Assembly: GCF_028736035.1 (NCBI RefSeq) | Contig: NZ_CP117866.1 | Location: forward strand, 3,100,001 to 3,164,000 | Reading direction: 5' to 3' | Source of the DNA: Streptomyces sp. T12 | Lineage (GTDB): Bacteria > Actinomycetota > Actinomycetes > Streptomycetales > Streptomycetaceae | DNA: 64,000 nt | In this document: positions 46,070 to 56,300 of the stretch, one piece after another | Position numbering within the stretch: the first letter of the stretch is position 1 | Layout: the number at the start of each line of letters is the position of its first letter | Translations under genes and position numbers: made by a program | The notes under the pieces: generated by a model | Told to the model about the DNA's origin: nothing | Database searches by the model: none | What the model saw: only the letters and a program-made list of their open reading frames with translations

Positions 46070-47467
46070 ATGTCCCCCGAACTCATCTCGATCCTCGTCC
46101 TCGCCGTGGTGTTCGTCATCGCCACCACCCGCTCGATCAACATGGGCGCGCTCGCCTTCGCCGCCGCCTTCGCAGTCGGCACCCTGGTCGCCGACCTCGA
46201 CGCGGACGGCATCTTCGCCGGCTTCCCCGGCGACCTGTTCGTCGTCCTCGTCGGTGTCACGTATCTCTTCGCCATCGCCCGGTCCAACGGCACCACCGAC
46301 TGGCTGGTGCACGCCTCCATCCGGCTCGTACGGGGCCGGGTGGCGCTCATCCCCTGGGTGATGTTCGCGCTCACCGGCGCGCTCACCGCGATCGGAGCCG
46401 TGAGCCCCGCCGCCGTGGCGATCGTCGCGCCGATCGCGCTGAGCTTCGCCGCCCGCTACGGGATCAGCCCGCTGCTGATGGGCGCGATGGTCGTGCACGG
46501 CGCCCAGGCCGGCGGCTTCTCGCCGATCAGCATCTACGGCTCGATCGTCAACGGCATCGTCGAACGCGAGAAGCTGCCCGGCAACGAGGTTGCGCTCTTC
46601 CTGGCCTCCCTGATCGTCAACATCGTCATCGCGGGGGTCGTGTTCGTCCTCTTCGGCGGGCTGAAGCTGTGGGCGCAGGGGGCGGTGGACACGGACGACC
46701 GGCAAGAGGCCTCCGACGGCTCCGGTGACGACTCCTTGCCGGCCGACGGCGGCACCGGCACCGGCACCGGCACCGGCACCGGCACCGGCACCCGCACCGC
46801 TCCCCACGAGGGCGGCGGCACCACCGTCACCCGCCCCGCCCCCACCGCCACCCCGGTCACCACCACCCGCCTCACCCCCGCCCGCATCGCCACCCTCCTC
46901 TCCCTGGTCGCCCTCGTCGTCGCCGTCCTCGCCTTCGACCTGGACGCCGGTCTGACCGCGATCACCCTCGCCGTCTTCCTGAGCACCGCCTGGCCGCAGG
47001 ACAGCCGCAAGGCGGTCGGCGAGATCGCCTGGCCTACGGTGCTGCTGATCTGCGGTGTGCTGACGTACGTCGGCGTCCTGGACGAGATGGGCACCATCAC
47101 CTGGGCCGGTGAGGGCGTCGGCGGCATCGGCGTACCGCTGCTGGCCGCCGTACTGCTCTGCTACATCGGCGCGATCGTCTCGGCGTTCGCCTCGTCCGTC
47201 GGCATCATGGGCGCGCTCATCCCGCTGGCCGTGCCGTTCCTGGCACAGGGCGAGATCGGGGCAGTCGGCATGGTGGCGGCGCTCGCGGTGTCGGCGACAG
47301 TGGTGGACGTGAGCCCCTTCTCGACGAACGGCGCGCTGGTGCTGGCCGCGGCACCGGACGTCGACCGTGAGCGTTTCTTCCGGCAGCTGATGGTGTACGG
47401 AGGGATCGTGGTGGCGGCGGTGCCCGCGGTGGTGTGGCTGGTGCTGGTCGTGCCGGGCTGGGGGTAG
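46070..47467 (+). CDS. matC: MatC-type (SLC13-like) dicarboxylate/malonate permease
   Basis: 465 aa with about ten to twelve membrane helices in two halves. The N-terminal half (residues 1-150) matches the MatC domain, with GALTAIGAVSPAAVAIVAPIALSFAARYGISPLLMGAMVVHGAQAGGFSPISIYG. The C-terminal half has ASSVGIMGALIPLAVPFLAQGEIG and VDVSPFSTNGALVLAAA. A cytoplasmic linker near residue 225 has (Gly-Thr)n from a GGCACC hexamer. Context with MatB indicates malonate uptake. GGGAG lies 4 nt before the ATG. Confidence 0.83.
   Translation: MSPELISILVLAVVFVIATTRSINMGALAFAAAFAVGTLVADLDADGIFAGFPGDLFVVLVGVTYLFAIARSNGTTDWLVHASIRLVRGRVALIPWVMFALTGALTAIGAVSPAAVAIVAPIALSFAARYGISPLLMGAMVVHGAQAGGFSPISIYGSIVNGIVEREKLPGNEVALFLASLIVNIVIAGVVFVLFGGLKLWAQGAVDTDDRQEASDGSGDDSLPADGGTGTGTGTGTGTGTRTAPHEGGGTTVTRPAPTATPVTTTRLTPARIATLLSLVALVVAVLAFDLDAGLTAITLAVFLSTAWPQDSRKAVGEIAWPTVLLICGVLTYVGVLDEMGTITWAGEGVGGIGVPLLAAVLLCYIGAIVSAFASSVGIMGALIPLAVPFLAQGEIGAVGMVAALAVSATVVDVSPFSTNGALVLAAAPDVDRERFFRQLMVYGGIVVAAVPAVVWLVLVVPGWG
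46750..46792. repeat. GGCACC hexamer repeat in the MatC linker
   Basis: About seven copies encode alternating Gly and Thr in the loop between permease halves. In frame; a hydrophilic spacer. Confidence 0.8.
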
Positions 47468-47505
47468 GCCGGGGACGACGGCAACAGTCAGTGTCCGTCA
47501 CACAG

Positions 47506-47526
47506 TTGAATTCAAGTGAATTCAAG
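47506..47526. promoter_or_regulatory. Repeated GAATTCAA element before matB
   Basis: The perfect palindrome TTGAATTCAA (47506-47515) is followed at once by GTGAATTCAAG, giving two copies of GAATTCAA 10 bp apart. It lies in the 89-bp matC-matB gap, 30-50 bp before the matB start. It may be an extra operator; it is unlike the sites at 45917-46004. Confidence 0.35.
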
Positions 47527-47556
47527 CACTTCTCAAGCTCTTAAGGAGTACGACGC

Positions 47557-49008
47557 GTGTCCTCTCTCTTCCCGGCCCTGACGGGCGCTCCGGCGGAGCG
47601 AGCCGCCCTGCGGTTCGGCGACCGTTCCCTGACGTACGGCGAGCTCGGCGCCGCCTCCGGTGCCCTCGCGGCGCGGATCGGCGGGGCGGGCAGAGTGGCC
47701 GTGTGGGCGACCCCGGCGCTGGAGACCGCGGTGGCGGTACTGGCGGCACTGGAGGCCGGTGTCGCCGCCGTTCCGCTCAACCCGAAGTCCGGGGAGAAGG
47801 AGCTCGGGCACATCCTGTCCGACTGCGCGCCGCAGGTGGTGCTGGCCGCCGCCGGAGACGAACTCCCGGCCCCTCTCGGCGACTTGACGCGCATCGACGT
47901 CGACGTGCGGGCCAGGGGCCCCCGCCCCCTCCCCGACCCGCAGGTGTCCGACGAGGACCCCGCCCTGATCGTCTACACCTCCGGCACCACCGGCCCGCCC
48001 AAGGGCGCCGTCATCCCCCGCCGCGCCGTCACTCACACCCTGGACGCGCTCGCCGACGCCTGGCAGTGGACCGGCGAGGACGTACTCGTCCACGGCCTGC
48101 CCCTGTTCCACGTCCACGGCCTGGTCCTCGGCATCCTCGGCCCGCTGCGCCGCGGCGGATCCGTACGCCACCTGGGCCGGTTCAGCACGGAGGGTGTGGC
48201 GAGCGAGCTGAACGAGGGCGCGACCATGGTGTTCGGCGTGCCGACGATGTACCACCGCATCGCCCAGGCCCTCCCCGAGGACCCGGGGCTGGCACAGGCG
48301 CTGGGCAAGGCCCGCCTCCTGGTCTCGGGCTCGGCCGCGCTCCCCGTGCACGACCACGAGCGGATCACGGCCGCGACCGGGCAGCGGGTCGTCGAGCGGT
48401 ACGGCATGACGGAGACGCTGATGAACACCAGCGTCCGCGCGGACGGCGAGCCGAGGGCCGGGACGGTCGGCGTGCCGCTGCCGGGCGTGGAGCTGCGGCT
48501 GGTGGAGGAGGACGGGACGCCGATCACGGTGTACGACGGCGAGACCGTGGGCGAGATCCAGGTGCGCGGCCCGAACCTGTTCACCGAGTACCTGAACCGC
48601 CCCGACGCGACGACCGCCGCCTTCACGCAGGACGGCTGGTTCCGCACCGGCGACATGGCGGTACGGGATCCCGACGGGTACGTCCGGATCGTCGGCCGCA
48701 AGGCCACCGACCTGATCAAGAGCGGGGGGTACAAGATCGGGGCGGGCGAGATCGAGAACGCGCTCCTCGAACACGCGGGTGTGCGGGAGGCCGCCGTCAC
48801 CGGCGAACCGGACGCCGACCTGGGCGAGCGGATCGTGGCGTGGATCGTCCCGGCGGATCCCCAATCACCGCCCCCCGCCGAGGAGTTGGCGAACCACGTC
48901 GCCGCGCGCCTGGCCCCGCACAAGCGCCCGCGCAAGGTCCACTACCTCGACGCCCTCCCCCGCAACGACATGGGGAAGATCATGAAGCGGGCCCTGACCC
49001 ATGACTGA
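47557..49008 (+). CDS. matB: Malonyl-CoA synthetase
   Basis: 483 aa ANL-superfamily enzyme: malonate + CoA + ATP gives malonyl-CoA + AMP + PPi, feeding polyketide and fatty-acid extender units. ANL motifs are visible: YTSGTTGPPKG, LPLFHVHGLVLGILGPLRRGG, YGMTET, GWFRTGD, GRKATDLIKSGGYKI, and the C-terminal catalytic Lys in NDMGKIMKRAL. Length and sequence match the characterised Streptomyces MatB. AAGGAG precedes the GTG. It overlaps the carboxyltransferase gene by 8 bp. Confidence 0.92.
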   Translation: MSSLFPALTGAPAERAALRFGDRSLTYGELGAASGALAARIGGAGRVAVWATPALETAVAVLAALEAGVAAVPLNPKSGEKELGHILSDCAPQVVLAAAGDELPAPLGDLTRIDVDVRARGPRPLPDPQVSDEDPALIVYTSGTTGPPKGAVIPRRAVTHTLDALADAWQWTGEDVLVHGLPLFHVHGLVLGILGPLRRGGSVRHLGRFSTEGVASELNEGATMVFGVPTMYHRIAQALPEDPGLAQALGKARLLVSGSAALPVHDHERITAATGQRVVERYGMTETLMNTSVRADGEPRAGTVGVPLPGVELRLVEEDGTPITVYDGETVGEIQVRGPNLFTEYLNRPDATTAAFTQDGWFRTGDMAVRDPDGYVRIVGRKATDLIKSGGYKIGAGEIENALLEHAGVREAAVTGEPDADLGERIVAWIVPADPQSPPPAEELANHVAARLAPHKRPRKVHYLDALPRNDMGKIMKRALTHD

Positions 49009-50341
49009 GCGGCGCCTGTCGGCACGCGAGGTCATCGCGCGACTCGCCGACGACTCCACGTTCACGGAACTCCCCCACCCGGAACGGCAGTCCGGGCCGG
49101 ACGGCCCCCTCTCCTGGCAGGGCTACGACGCCTCCCGCGCGCGTGCCGCCGAGCGCACCGGCGAGGAGGAGTCGGTCGTCTGCGGCACCGCGAGCGTGGC
49201 GGGCACGCGGGCCGTGCTGCTGGCCTTCGAGTTCGGCTTCCTGGGCGGCTCGCTCGGCGAACGCACCGGGGACCGGCTGGAGTCGGCGTACGCCTACGCC
49301 CGCGCCCACCGGCTCCCCGTCGTCCCGCTGGTCGCCACGGGCGGCAGCCGGATGCAGGAAGGCATGCTCGCGCTGACCCAACTCCAGTGCGTGGCACGGC
49401 AGTCGGCGCTCACACGAGAGGCAGGCCTGCCCCAGATCGCGGTCCTCCGCGACCCGACGACGGGCGGCGGCTGGGCCACCCTGGGCGCGGGCGCCGACGT
49501 CATCCTCGCCCTGCCCGGCGCCCAGGTCGGCTTCGCGGGTTCCCGGGTGCGCCCACCGGACGCGGATCCGGCGGCGTACACGGCTCAGGCGCAGGTGGCG
49601 GCGGGGGCGGCGGACGCGGTGGTCCGGCCGCAGGAGCTGCGGGAGGTGTTGGGGCGCTGGCTGCGGCTGCTGGCGGGACCGCCCGCCCAGGAGGCCACGG
49701 TGCCCCGCGCTCTGGGCGTGCCCGACCTGCCCGCCACGGGCTGGGACGCGGTCCAGCGGGCCCGGGCGCCGCAACGCCCGCGCGCCGAGACCTACTTGGA
49801 CGCCTACTTCACCCACCGCGCCCCGATCAGCGGCGACCGCTGCGGCGGAGCCGACACCGAGGGCATGCTCTGCGGCTTCGGCGCGTACGAGGGCCGTACG
49901 GTCGCCTACGCCGCCCAGACCGGCACCGCGACCCGCCCGGCCGGCTACCGCACCGCCGCCCGGCTGATCCGCTTCGCGGACCGGCTCGGCGTACCGGTGC
50001 TGACGCTGGTGGACACGCCGGGCGCCGCCAATGACGCGGAGGCGGAGCGGCAGGGGGTGGGCGCCGCGATCGCGGACCTGTTCGGGGCGGTGGCCGGTGC
50101 CCGCGTCCCGATCACCACGCTGGTCATCGGCGAGGGCGGCTCAGGCGGGGCACTGGCCTTGGCGGCGCCCGGCAACACCTGGGCCACGCCGGACAGCTAC
50201 TTCTCCGTCATCGCACCGGAGTTGGCGGCGGCGATCCTGAAGCGGGGACCGGAGGAGGTGGAGGCGACGGCGGATCAGCTGCGGATCCGGCCGCAGGACC
50301 TGGTGGAGCTGGGGGTGATCCGGGGAGTCGTCGAGGGGTAA
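49001..50341 (+). CDS. Carboxyltransferase-domain protein of the malonate module
   Basis: 446 aa with two fused crotonase-like carboxyltransferase halves, as in AccD/AccA or the beta-gamma subunits of biotin-independent malonate decarboxylase. The first half has VVPLVATGGSRMQEGMLALTQL; the second has LTLVDTPGAANDAEAERQGVGAAIADLF and VIGEGGSGGALALAAP. The usual zinc-finger Cys of AccD are absent. It could decarboxylate malonyl-CoA, the MatA role in rhizobia, or transfer a carboxyl group. No biotin carrier or carboxylase is adjacent, which favours a decarboxylase-like role. Confidence 0.78.
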   Translation: MTERRLSAREVIARLADDSTFTELPHPERQSGPDGPLSWQGYDASRARAAERTGEEESVVCGTASVAGTRAVLLAFEFGFLGGSLGERTGDRLESAYAYARAHRLPVVPLVATGGSRMQEGMLALTQLQCVARQSALTREAGLPQIAVLRDPTTGGGWATLGAGADVILALPGAQVGFAGSRVRPPDADPAAYTAQAQVAAGAADAVVRPQELREVLGRWLRLLAGPPAQEATVPRALGVPDLPATGWDAVQRARAPQRPRAETYLDAYFTHRAPISGDRCGGADTEGMLCGFGAYEGRTVAYAAQTGTATRPAGYRTAARLIRFADRLGVPVLTLVDTPGAANDAEAERQGVGAAIADLFGAVAGARVPITTLVIGEGGSGGALALAAPGNTWATPDSYFSVIAPELAAAILKRGPEEVEATADQLRIRPQDLVELGVIRGVVEG

Positions 50342-50448
50342 GAGACCTCCCTGGCCGCCGTTGGGCGCAGCGGAACGGAAACCGGGACAATCTCAACGGC
50401 CGTCCGGAACAATGGACCTGCTCGACGGACGACGGTGACGGGGGCGTC

Positions 50449-52242
50449 ATGACAGGCCTGGAGGATGCCGAGTGGCACGCCCGGATCGAGTGCGGGGGCA
50501 GGGTGTCCGGTGCGGGCTTCCTGGTGGCCCCGGACAAGGTGCTGACCTGTGCGCATGTCGTCGAGAACAGCGACGTGGACCCGGTGACCGTGACCTTCCC
50601 GCAGCGCCCCGGGGCCGCTCCGGTGGCCGCACGGGTCGTGGCGCACGGCGGCTGGGACGGCCGTGTCCACGAACTGGGCGATCTGGCTGTGCTGGAGCTG
50701 GACCGCGAGATGGCCATCGCCCCCGCGTCGCTCGCACCGGCCGACGTGGCGCACGGCGACCGCAAGCTGGTGGCCTACGGGTTCCCGGCCGGGTACGACG
50801 ACGACGGCACGATCGCCGAGTTCCGTACCGTCGCGGCGCAGTTGCTGATCAGCGGTGAGTGGATCCAGCTGGAGGCCTGGAGCGGGCACGGCCAGCCACT
50901 GGCCGTCGGTTTCAGCGGCGCCGCGGTCACCCTGCTCGACACCGGCCAGGTCATCGGCATGGTCACGGCAGCGGCCGGCGCCCACGGCGTACGCACCGGC
51001 CGGATGATGCCCACACACGTCCTGGCCCGCTACTGGCCCGGCCTCAGCGCCCTCGTGCCGGTGCCGGGTTCCGGGCAGGTGTGGGGGACACCGGGTCAGG
51101 GGCCCGCGCACGTCGGCGGGGTGCCGGGGCGGGGCCTGGCGCCTCCGTACGGCAGGCCGACCCCGTGCGCTCCCACCCCGACCCCCAGCCACCCCGACGG
51201 CCCCCGACTGCGCGCCCTCGTGGAGAAGGCCGCCCGGGCCGGCCTCGACTGTGACCCCGTCCGGCTCTACGCCGGCGCGGCCGGGCCGTTCGATCCGTTG
51301 CCGCCTGCGGAGGGCTTCGGGTCGTTGTGGTCGGCGGCGTGGTTCGTGCTGTGCGAGGTGGACGACCCGGACACCGTGACGCGGTTCGCCGACCGGCTCG
51401 ACGCCCTGCTCACCGCCCCGCCCCCGGCCGAGACCGGCGCCATCCTCGTCGAGCTGGGCCACAGCGGCGCCGGTGACGACCTGGTGCGGGTCGAGGTGTC
51501 GGCGTACAGCGCGGGGCGTCGGCATCCGGTTCCCGCGGAGACGGTCCCGAAGGCCCGGCTGTGCGCGTACGTCCAGGACCGTATCGAGGACGCCTTCTGT
51601 CATCTGACACCCGGCGCCGATGAGTTGATCGCCTTCGCGCTGCCCCGCGACTGGCTGGACTGGCCGGTCGACCGCTGGGAGAAGGGACCCGACGACGCCA
51701 CACCTCTCGGCTGCGTCCACCCGGTGGTGGTTACCGACCACGCCCGCCGCAGAACCAGCACCCGGCACGTTCTCACCAGCGTCTGGCAGCGCCTGGACTC
51801 CCGCACCGGCGCACGCGTGCACCGCGTCGCATGTGGCGGCGCCGAGGACCCGAGGAAGCTCCGGCTGGCCTTGCTCCAGTCCGAGGTCTGCCTGGCGGGT
51901 TTCGGCGCGACGGCCCGTTCGGCCCGTACCCGGCCGCACTTCGAGGCGTCGCTCACCGCGCCGGCGCCGGTGATCGTGTGGTCCCGACGGGGCTGCGACC
52001 CGGACGAGGCCGACTGCGCGGGTAGCCACGACTGCCCTGGTACCGCGTTCCTGAACGCCCTGGACAGACTCGTCTCCCGGGTGCCGCCCGCCCAACTCCC
52101 GCGCCGCGTCCTGAGCCTGCGCCAGCACGCCGACGCGGAGGACGACCACTGGGCGCGTGACATCCAGCTCCTGTGGGACGACCCACGCCGCTTCACCGAC
52201 CCGCACGCCACGGCCGTACACACACGGTCACCCGTCGCCTGA
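50449..52242 (+). CDS. Trypsin-like protease fused to a VMAP domain
   Basis: 597 aa, no signal peptide, so cytoplasmic. The N-terminal chymotrypsin fold keeps the triad: His36 (VLTCAHVV), Asp78 (GDLAVLEL) and Ser156 (VGFSGAAV). A Gly/Pro-rich linker (residues about 205-245) leads to a VMAP C-terminal region with VSAYSAGRRHPVPAE, FALPRDWLDWPVDRWE, LGCVHPVVV, and VIVWSRRGCDPDE-type strands. VMAP proteins are the third partner of vWA-MoxR conflict systems, where the protease is the effector. The MoxR and vWA-like genes follow directly. It would be activated when the complex senses a trigger; trigger and target are unknown. Confidence 0.85.
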   Translation: MTGLEDAEWHARIECGGRVSGAGFLVAPDKVLTCAHVVENSDVDPVTVTFPQRPGAAPVAARVVAHGGWDGRVHELGDLAVLELDREMAIAPASLAPADVAHGDRKLVAYGFPAGYDDDGTIAEFRTVAAQLLISGEWIQLEAWSGHGQPLAVGFSGAAVTLLDTGQVIGMVTAAAGAHGVRTGRMMPTHVLARYWPGLSALVPVPGSGQVWGTPGQGPAHVGGVPGRGLAPPYGRPTPCAPTPTPSHPDGPRLRALVEKAARAGLDCDPVRLYAGAAGPFDPLPPAEGFGSLWSAAWFVLCEVDDPDTVTRFADRLDALLTAPPPAETGAILVELGHSGAGDDLVRVEVSAYSAGRRHPVPAETVPKARLCAYVQDRIEDAFCHLTPGADELIAFALPRDWLDWPVDRWEKGPDDATPLGCVHPVVVTDHARRRTSTRHVLTSVWQRLDSRTGARVHRVACGGAEDPRKLRLALLQSEVCLAGFGATARSARTRPHFEASLTAPAPVIVWSRRGCDPDEADCAGSHDCPGTAFLNALDRLVSRVPPAQLPRRVLSLRQHADAEDDHWARDIQLLWDDPRRFTDPHATAVHTRSPVA

Positions 52243-52293
52243 CCCACCCAGAGCCCGGCCCCGTCCACGGAGAGCAACCGGAGAGAGCGCCCC

Positions 52294-53310
52294 ATGCCGC
52301 ACTGGTCCGTCTACACCGGCACCAACCCGCCGCACGACGGCATCGCCGAACTGCCCGCCCCACCGCCCTGGCGGGCGTTCGACGGCGGCCCCGCGCTGCC
52401 TGCGCCCGGCGACGCCGACGACGACGCGGCGGTCTCGCCGGACCGCGTGCACCGGGCGAGGACCTACGTGCCGACGCCGGAGAGCGTCCAACTGGTCAAC
52501 GCCGCGCTGTGTCTGCGCCGTCCGCTGCTGGTCACCGGCCCGCCCGGCACGGGCAAGTCCTCCCTGGCCTACGCGGTGGCCCGGGAGCTGCGCTTGGGCC
52601 CCGTTCTGCGCTGGAACATCACCAGCCGCAGTACCCTCGCCGACGGCCTCTACCAGTACGACCCGCTGTCCCGCCTGTATGCGGCGCGGCGGGACGACCG
52701 CCCCGGCCCCGCCCCTGACGGCATCGAGGACCATCTGCGCCTGGGTCCCCTGGGCACGGCCCTGCTCCCCTACGACCGTCCACGCGCCCTCCTCGTCGAC
52801 GAGATCGACAAGAGCGACCTCGACCTCCCGAACGATCTGCTGAACATCCTGGAGGAGGGCCAGTACGAGATCCCCGAACTGGTCCGCGCGGCCCGCCACA
52901 CCACCGACGGCAGTGCCCAGGTCCTGACCGACGGTACGGACACCCCCGTGCCGGTCCTACGGGGCCGGGTCCGTTGCCGCGCCTTCCCCTTCGTCGTTTT
53001 GACCAGCAACGGCGAACGCGAGTTCCCGCCCGCCTTCCTCCGCCGCTGCGTCCGTCTGCGCCTGCGCCGCCCCGAACGGGCCCAGCTCACGGACATCGTC
53101 CGCGCCCACCTCGGCGAGCCCGACCCGGAGGCGGAAACCCTGATCACCGAGTTCCTGACCCGCGCCGGCACCGGCGAACTGGCCACGGACCAGCTCCTCA
53201 ACGCCATCTACCTCACCGGCATCGCGGGCCTGCAGGCCGGCTCCCGCGAGAAGTTGGCCGAGCAGCTGATGCCGTATCTGAGCGCGGCGGCTGACGGCGA
53301 TGGGGTCTGA
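52294..53310 (+). CDS. MoxR-family AAA+ ATPase
   Basis: 338 aa. After an acidic 60-residue lead, the AAA+ core carries Walker A GPPGTGKSS (residues 82-90, Lys88) and Walker B ALLVDEIDKSD (Asp169-Glu170). Sensor-1 VVLTSNGEREFPPAFLRRC and the arginine-rich end of that helix are present. MoxR ATPases remodel partners together with vWA proteins. GGAGAGAG lies about 7 nt before the ATG. It overlaps the giant protein's gene by 11 bp, placing all three in one operon. Confidence 0.9.
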   Translation: MPHWSVYTGTNPPHDGIAELPAPPPWRAFDGGPALPAPGDADDDAAVSPDRVHRARTYVPTPESVQLVNAALCLRRPLLVTGPPGTGKSSLAYAVARELRLGPVLRWNITSRSTLADGLYQYDPLSRLYAARRDDRPGPAPDGIEDHLRLGPLGTALLPYDRPRALLVDEIDKSDLDLPNDLLNILEEGQYEIPELVRAARHTTDGSAQVLTDGTDTPVPVLRGRVRCRAFPFVVLTSNGEREFPPAFLRRCVRLRLRRPERAQLTDIVRAHLGEPDPEAETLITEFLTRAGTGELATDQLLNAIYLTGIAGLQAGSREKLAEQLMPYLSAAADGDGV

Positions 53311-56300
53311 CGGGTGGAGGTCCGCCGTTGCCCGGCTGGCCACCGTACTGGCCGCCGCCACGGGAGCGGAGGCTTCCCCGGATGCCGGGCCCACGTCCCG
53401 TGAACTGGCCGAACTCCTTTGGCTGGCCGAGCAGTTGAGAGGGGAGCGGGAGAACAGGACGCCCGGTCGGGCAGCGCCCGCCAACGATGGCCGCCCCAAA
53501 GGCACATCCGGTGCACCTGTGGACCCCACCCCCACCGCCCCGCCACCGCACTCCGGCCCCCAGGACCCCGAGCACCCCCACCGGCCCCCATCCCCCGCCC
53601 CACCCCCCGACGGCCGAATCCCCCTCCACCTCCCGGAGCCCTCGCACCCCGACGCGCCGGGCCCACGCGGCGGCACCCCGCTGCTCGCCCCCGCGCCCCC
53701 GATGCTGCCCCACCCGCTCGCCCTGCAACGCGCCCTGCGCCCGCTCAAGCGCAAAGTCCCCTCACCCCGCGCCCGGCTCCTCGACGAGCACGCCACCGCC
53801 GACCGGATCGCCCGGCTCGGTGCGCACCCCGACGTCTGGTTCCCGGTGCTGCGCCCGGCGCCGGACCGCTGGCTGCGCCTGAACCTGGTCCACGACGCGG
53901 GCCCCACGATGCCCGTCTGGCGCCCCCTGGTGCGAGAACTGCACACCGTGCTCGCCCAGTCGGGCATCTTCCGCACGGTCACCGCGCACCGCGCCACCCC
54001 CGACGGCCGCGCCCACCAGGTCCCGGCACTGGCCGACGGCCGCACGATCACCCTGATCGTCAGCGACTGCATGGGCCCGCAATGGCGGCCGGGCCCGGCC
54101 GGCGACCGTTGGTACCGGACCCTGCGCCACTGGGCGTCCCGCATGCCCCTGGCCGTCGTACAGCCGCTGCCCGAACACCTCTGGCACACCACGGCCCTGC
54201 CCGCCGCCCCGGGCCTGCTCACGGCCCCGACCGCAGCAGCACCCTCGGCCGCGCTCACCTTCACGCCGTACGACACACACGACTCCTACGACCGTGCCGT
54301 CCCCCTCCCCGTCCTGGAACCGGCCCCGGCCTGGCTCGCCAACTGGGCCGCCCTGATCGCCGCGCCGGGTGGCGGCCACGCACCCGGCGCCCTGGCCTGG
54401 CTGCCGCCCGCGCCACTGCCGCCGACCGGACCGGCCCCCGACATCGCCTCGTTGCCCGCGCAGGACCTGGTGCTGCGCTTCCGAGCGACCGCGTCCCCGG
54501 AAGCCTTCCGCATCGCCGGCCATCTCGCCCTGGCCAACCCGTCCCTGCCGGTGATGCGCCTCGTCCAGCGCGCCCTGGACCGCGGTCCCCGCCCCCAGCA
54601 CCTGGCCGAGATCATCCTGAGCGGCATGCTGACGGCGACTCCGGGGCCGCCGGGGTCGTACGAGTTCCGTCCGGGTGTGCGGCAGCTGCTGCTGCGGTCG
54701 CTGCCGCGTACGGCGCGGACGCGGACCCGCGAATTCCTCGCCCGGGTCGGCGGGTTGATCGACGAAGAGGCGGCCATCAGGCCGGGCGAGTTCCGGGCGC
54801 AGGCGAGAGGAGGCGACGGTTCGGGCGGTGGGGGTGCCGCCTTCGCGACGGTCAGGGGAGAGACGGTACGGCGGCTCGGTGGAGGTGCGGGAGGGGACTT
54901 GTTCGCCGGGCGGTACCTGCTGCTGGGGCAGCGGGGGCCCAGTCAGCGCATGTGGGCGGCCGTCGACGTATGGACCGACCTGCCGGTGGTCGTGCACCGC
55001 TATCCGGTCCAGGCGGCCCCGCAGGAGCGGTTCTTGCGGGAGGCGCGGGCGCTGGCGGAGCTGCGGCATCCGAACGTGGTGCGCGTGCTGGACTTCGGTG
55101 TGGAGGGCGAACGTCCTTATCTGGTTGCCGAGTTCGTGGACGGCGTCACCCTGGCCGAACTGCAGCTGGGCAGTGGGCCGGGGGTCTCCTTCCGGGTGTT
55201 CGCCCAGCTGGTGGCGGATGTCGTGCCCGCGCTGGAGGCCCTGCACCAGTGCGGCCTGGTGCGCGGACAGGAGGGCTGGGACGGTCTGCTGCTGCGGCCG
55301 GACGGGTCGGTGGTGATCAGCAGGTTCGCGCTGGGGGAGCAGTCCGAGGGACATGACGAGCGGTCGGACTTCCTCATGTTCGGCTCGCTGCTGAGGGATT
55401 TGGCCTCGAACAGTCCAAACAGCCTGAGATTCCAGCGGATGCTGGCGGAACTGGCCCGGGGCGAGAACCCGGTCGACGCCGTACGGCGACTACCGCGCTC
55501 GACCGCCTTCGACTGGTCACTGAGCGGGATGGAGGCCGACCGACTGCGCATCACCCTGCTCGGCCCGTTGAACATCAGGCGTGCAGGACGCTTCCTCACC
55601 CTCCCGCCCCCTGATGCCCAGGCCCTGCTGTGCATGCTCCTTCTCCAACAGGGCCGCCGCGTCAGTCTCGACATACTGGCCAAGGGCCTGTGGGAGCAGC
55701 CTCCTTCGGGATCGGAGGCGGCACGCCGCCTTCGCGAGGTGACGACAGAGCTGCGGCAATGCCTCGGCCCCGGCACCCTCGCCGAACTCTCCGACGGCTA
55801 CGCCCTCCACCTGCCCGGCGGCCGCCGCAGCGACTACCTCGACATACACCACTGCGAGGAACTCGTCGCCGACCGTACCGACGACCTGGCTCCAGAAGCC
55901 CAACGCTCCCTCGTCCAGGACGCCTTGAGCCTCTTCTACGGCGACCCACTGGACGGCGTCCCCGGTCCGGCCGCGAAGGCCACACGTGCCCGCCTGCGCG
56001 CCCTGCGCCTGAGCCTGTACACCACCCGTGCCGAACTCGACCTTGAGCTGCGCGACTTCGAAGAGGCCGCGACCGCCCTCACCGCCCTCATCCGGGACCA
56101 TCCTGACCGAGAGGACTTCCGTCGGCTGCACATCCTGGCGCTGAAGGGGATAGGGCGGGTAGCGGAGGCCATGGAGGCGTACGAGTCCTACGCGGAGTTC
56201 CGCCAGCGACAACACGCCGATCCGGTCGACCCCGCCCTCCAGGAGCTGTACCTCGAACTGCGGGCCGCACCCGGGCGGGAGCGGCCGACGATCGTCTTCG

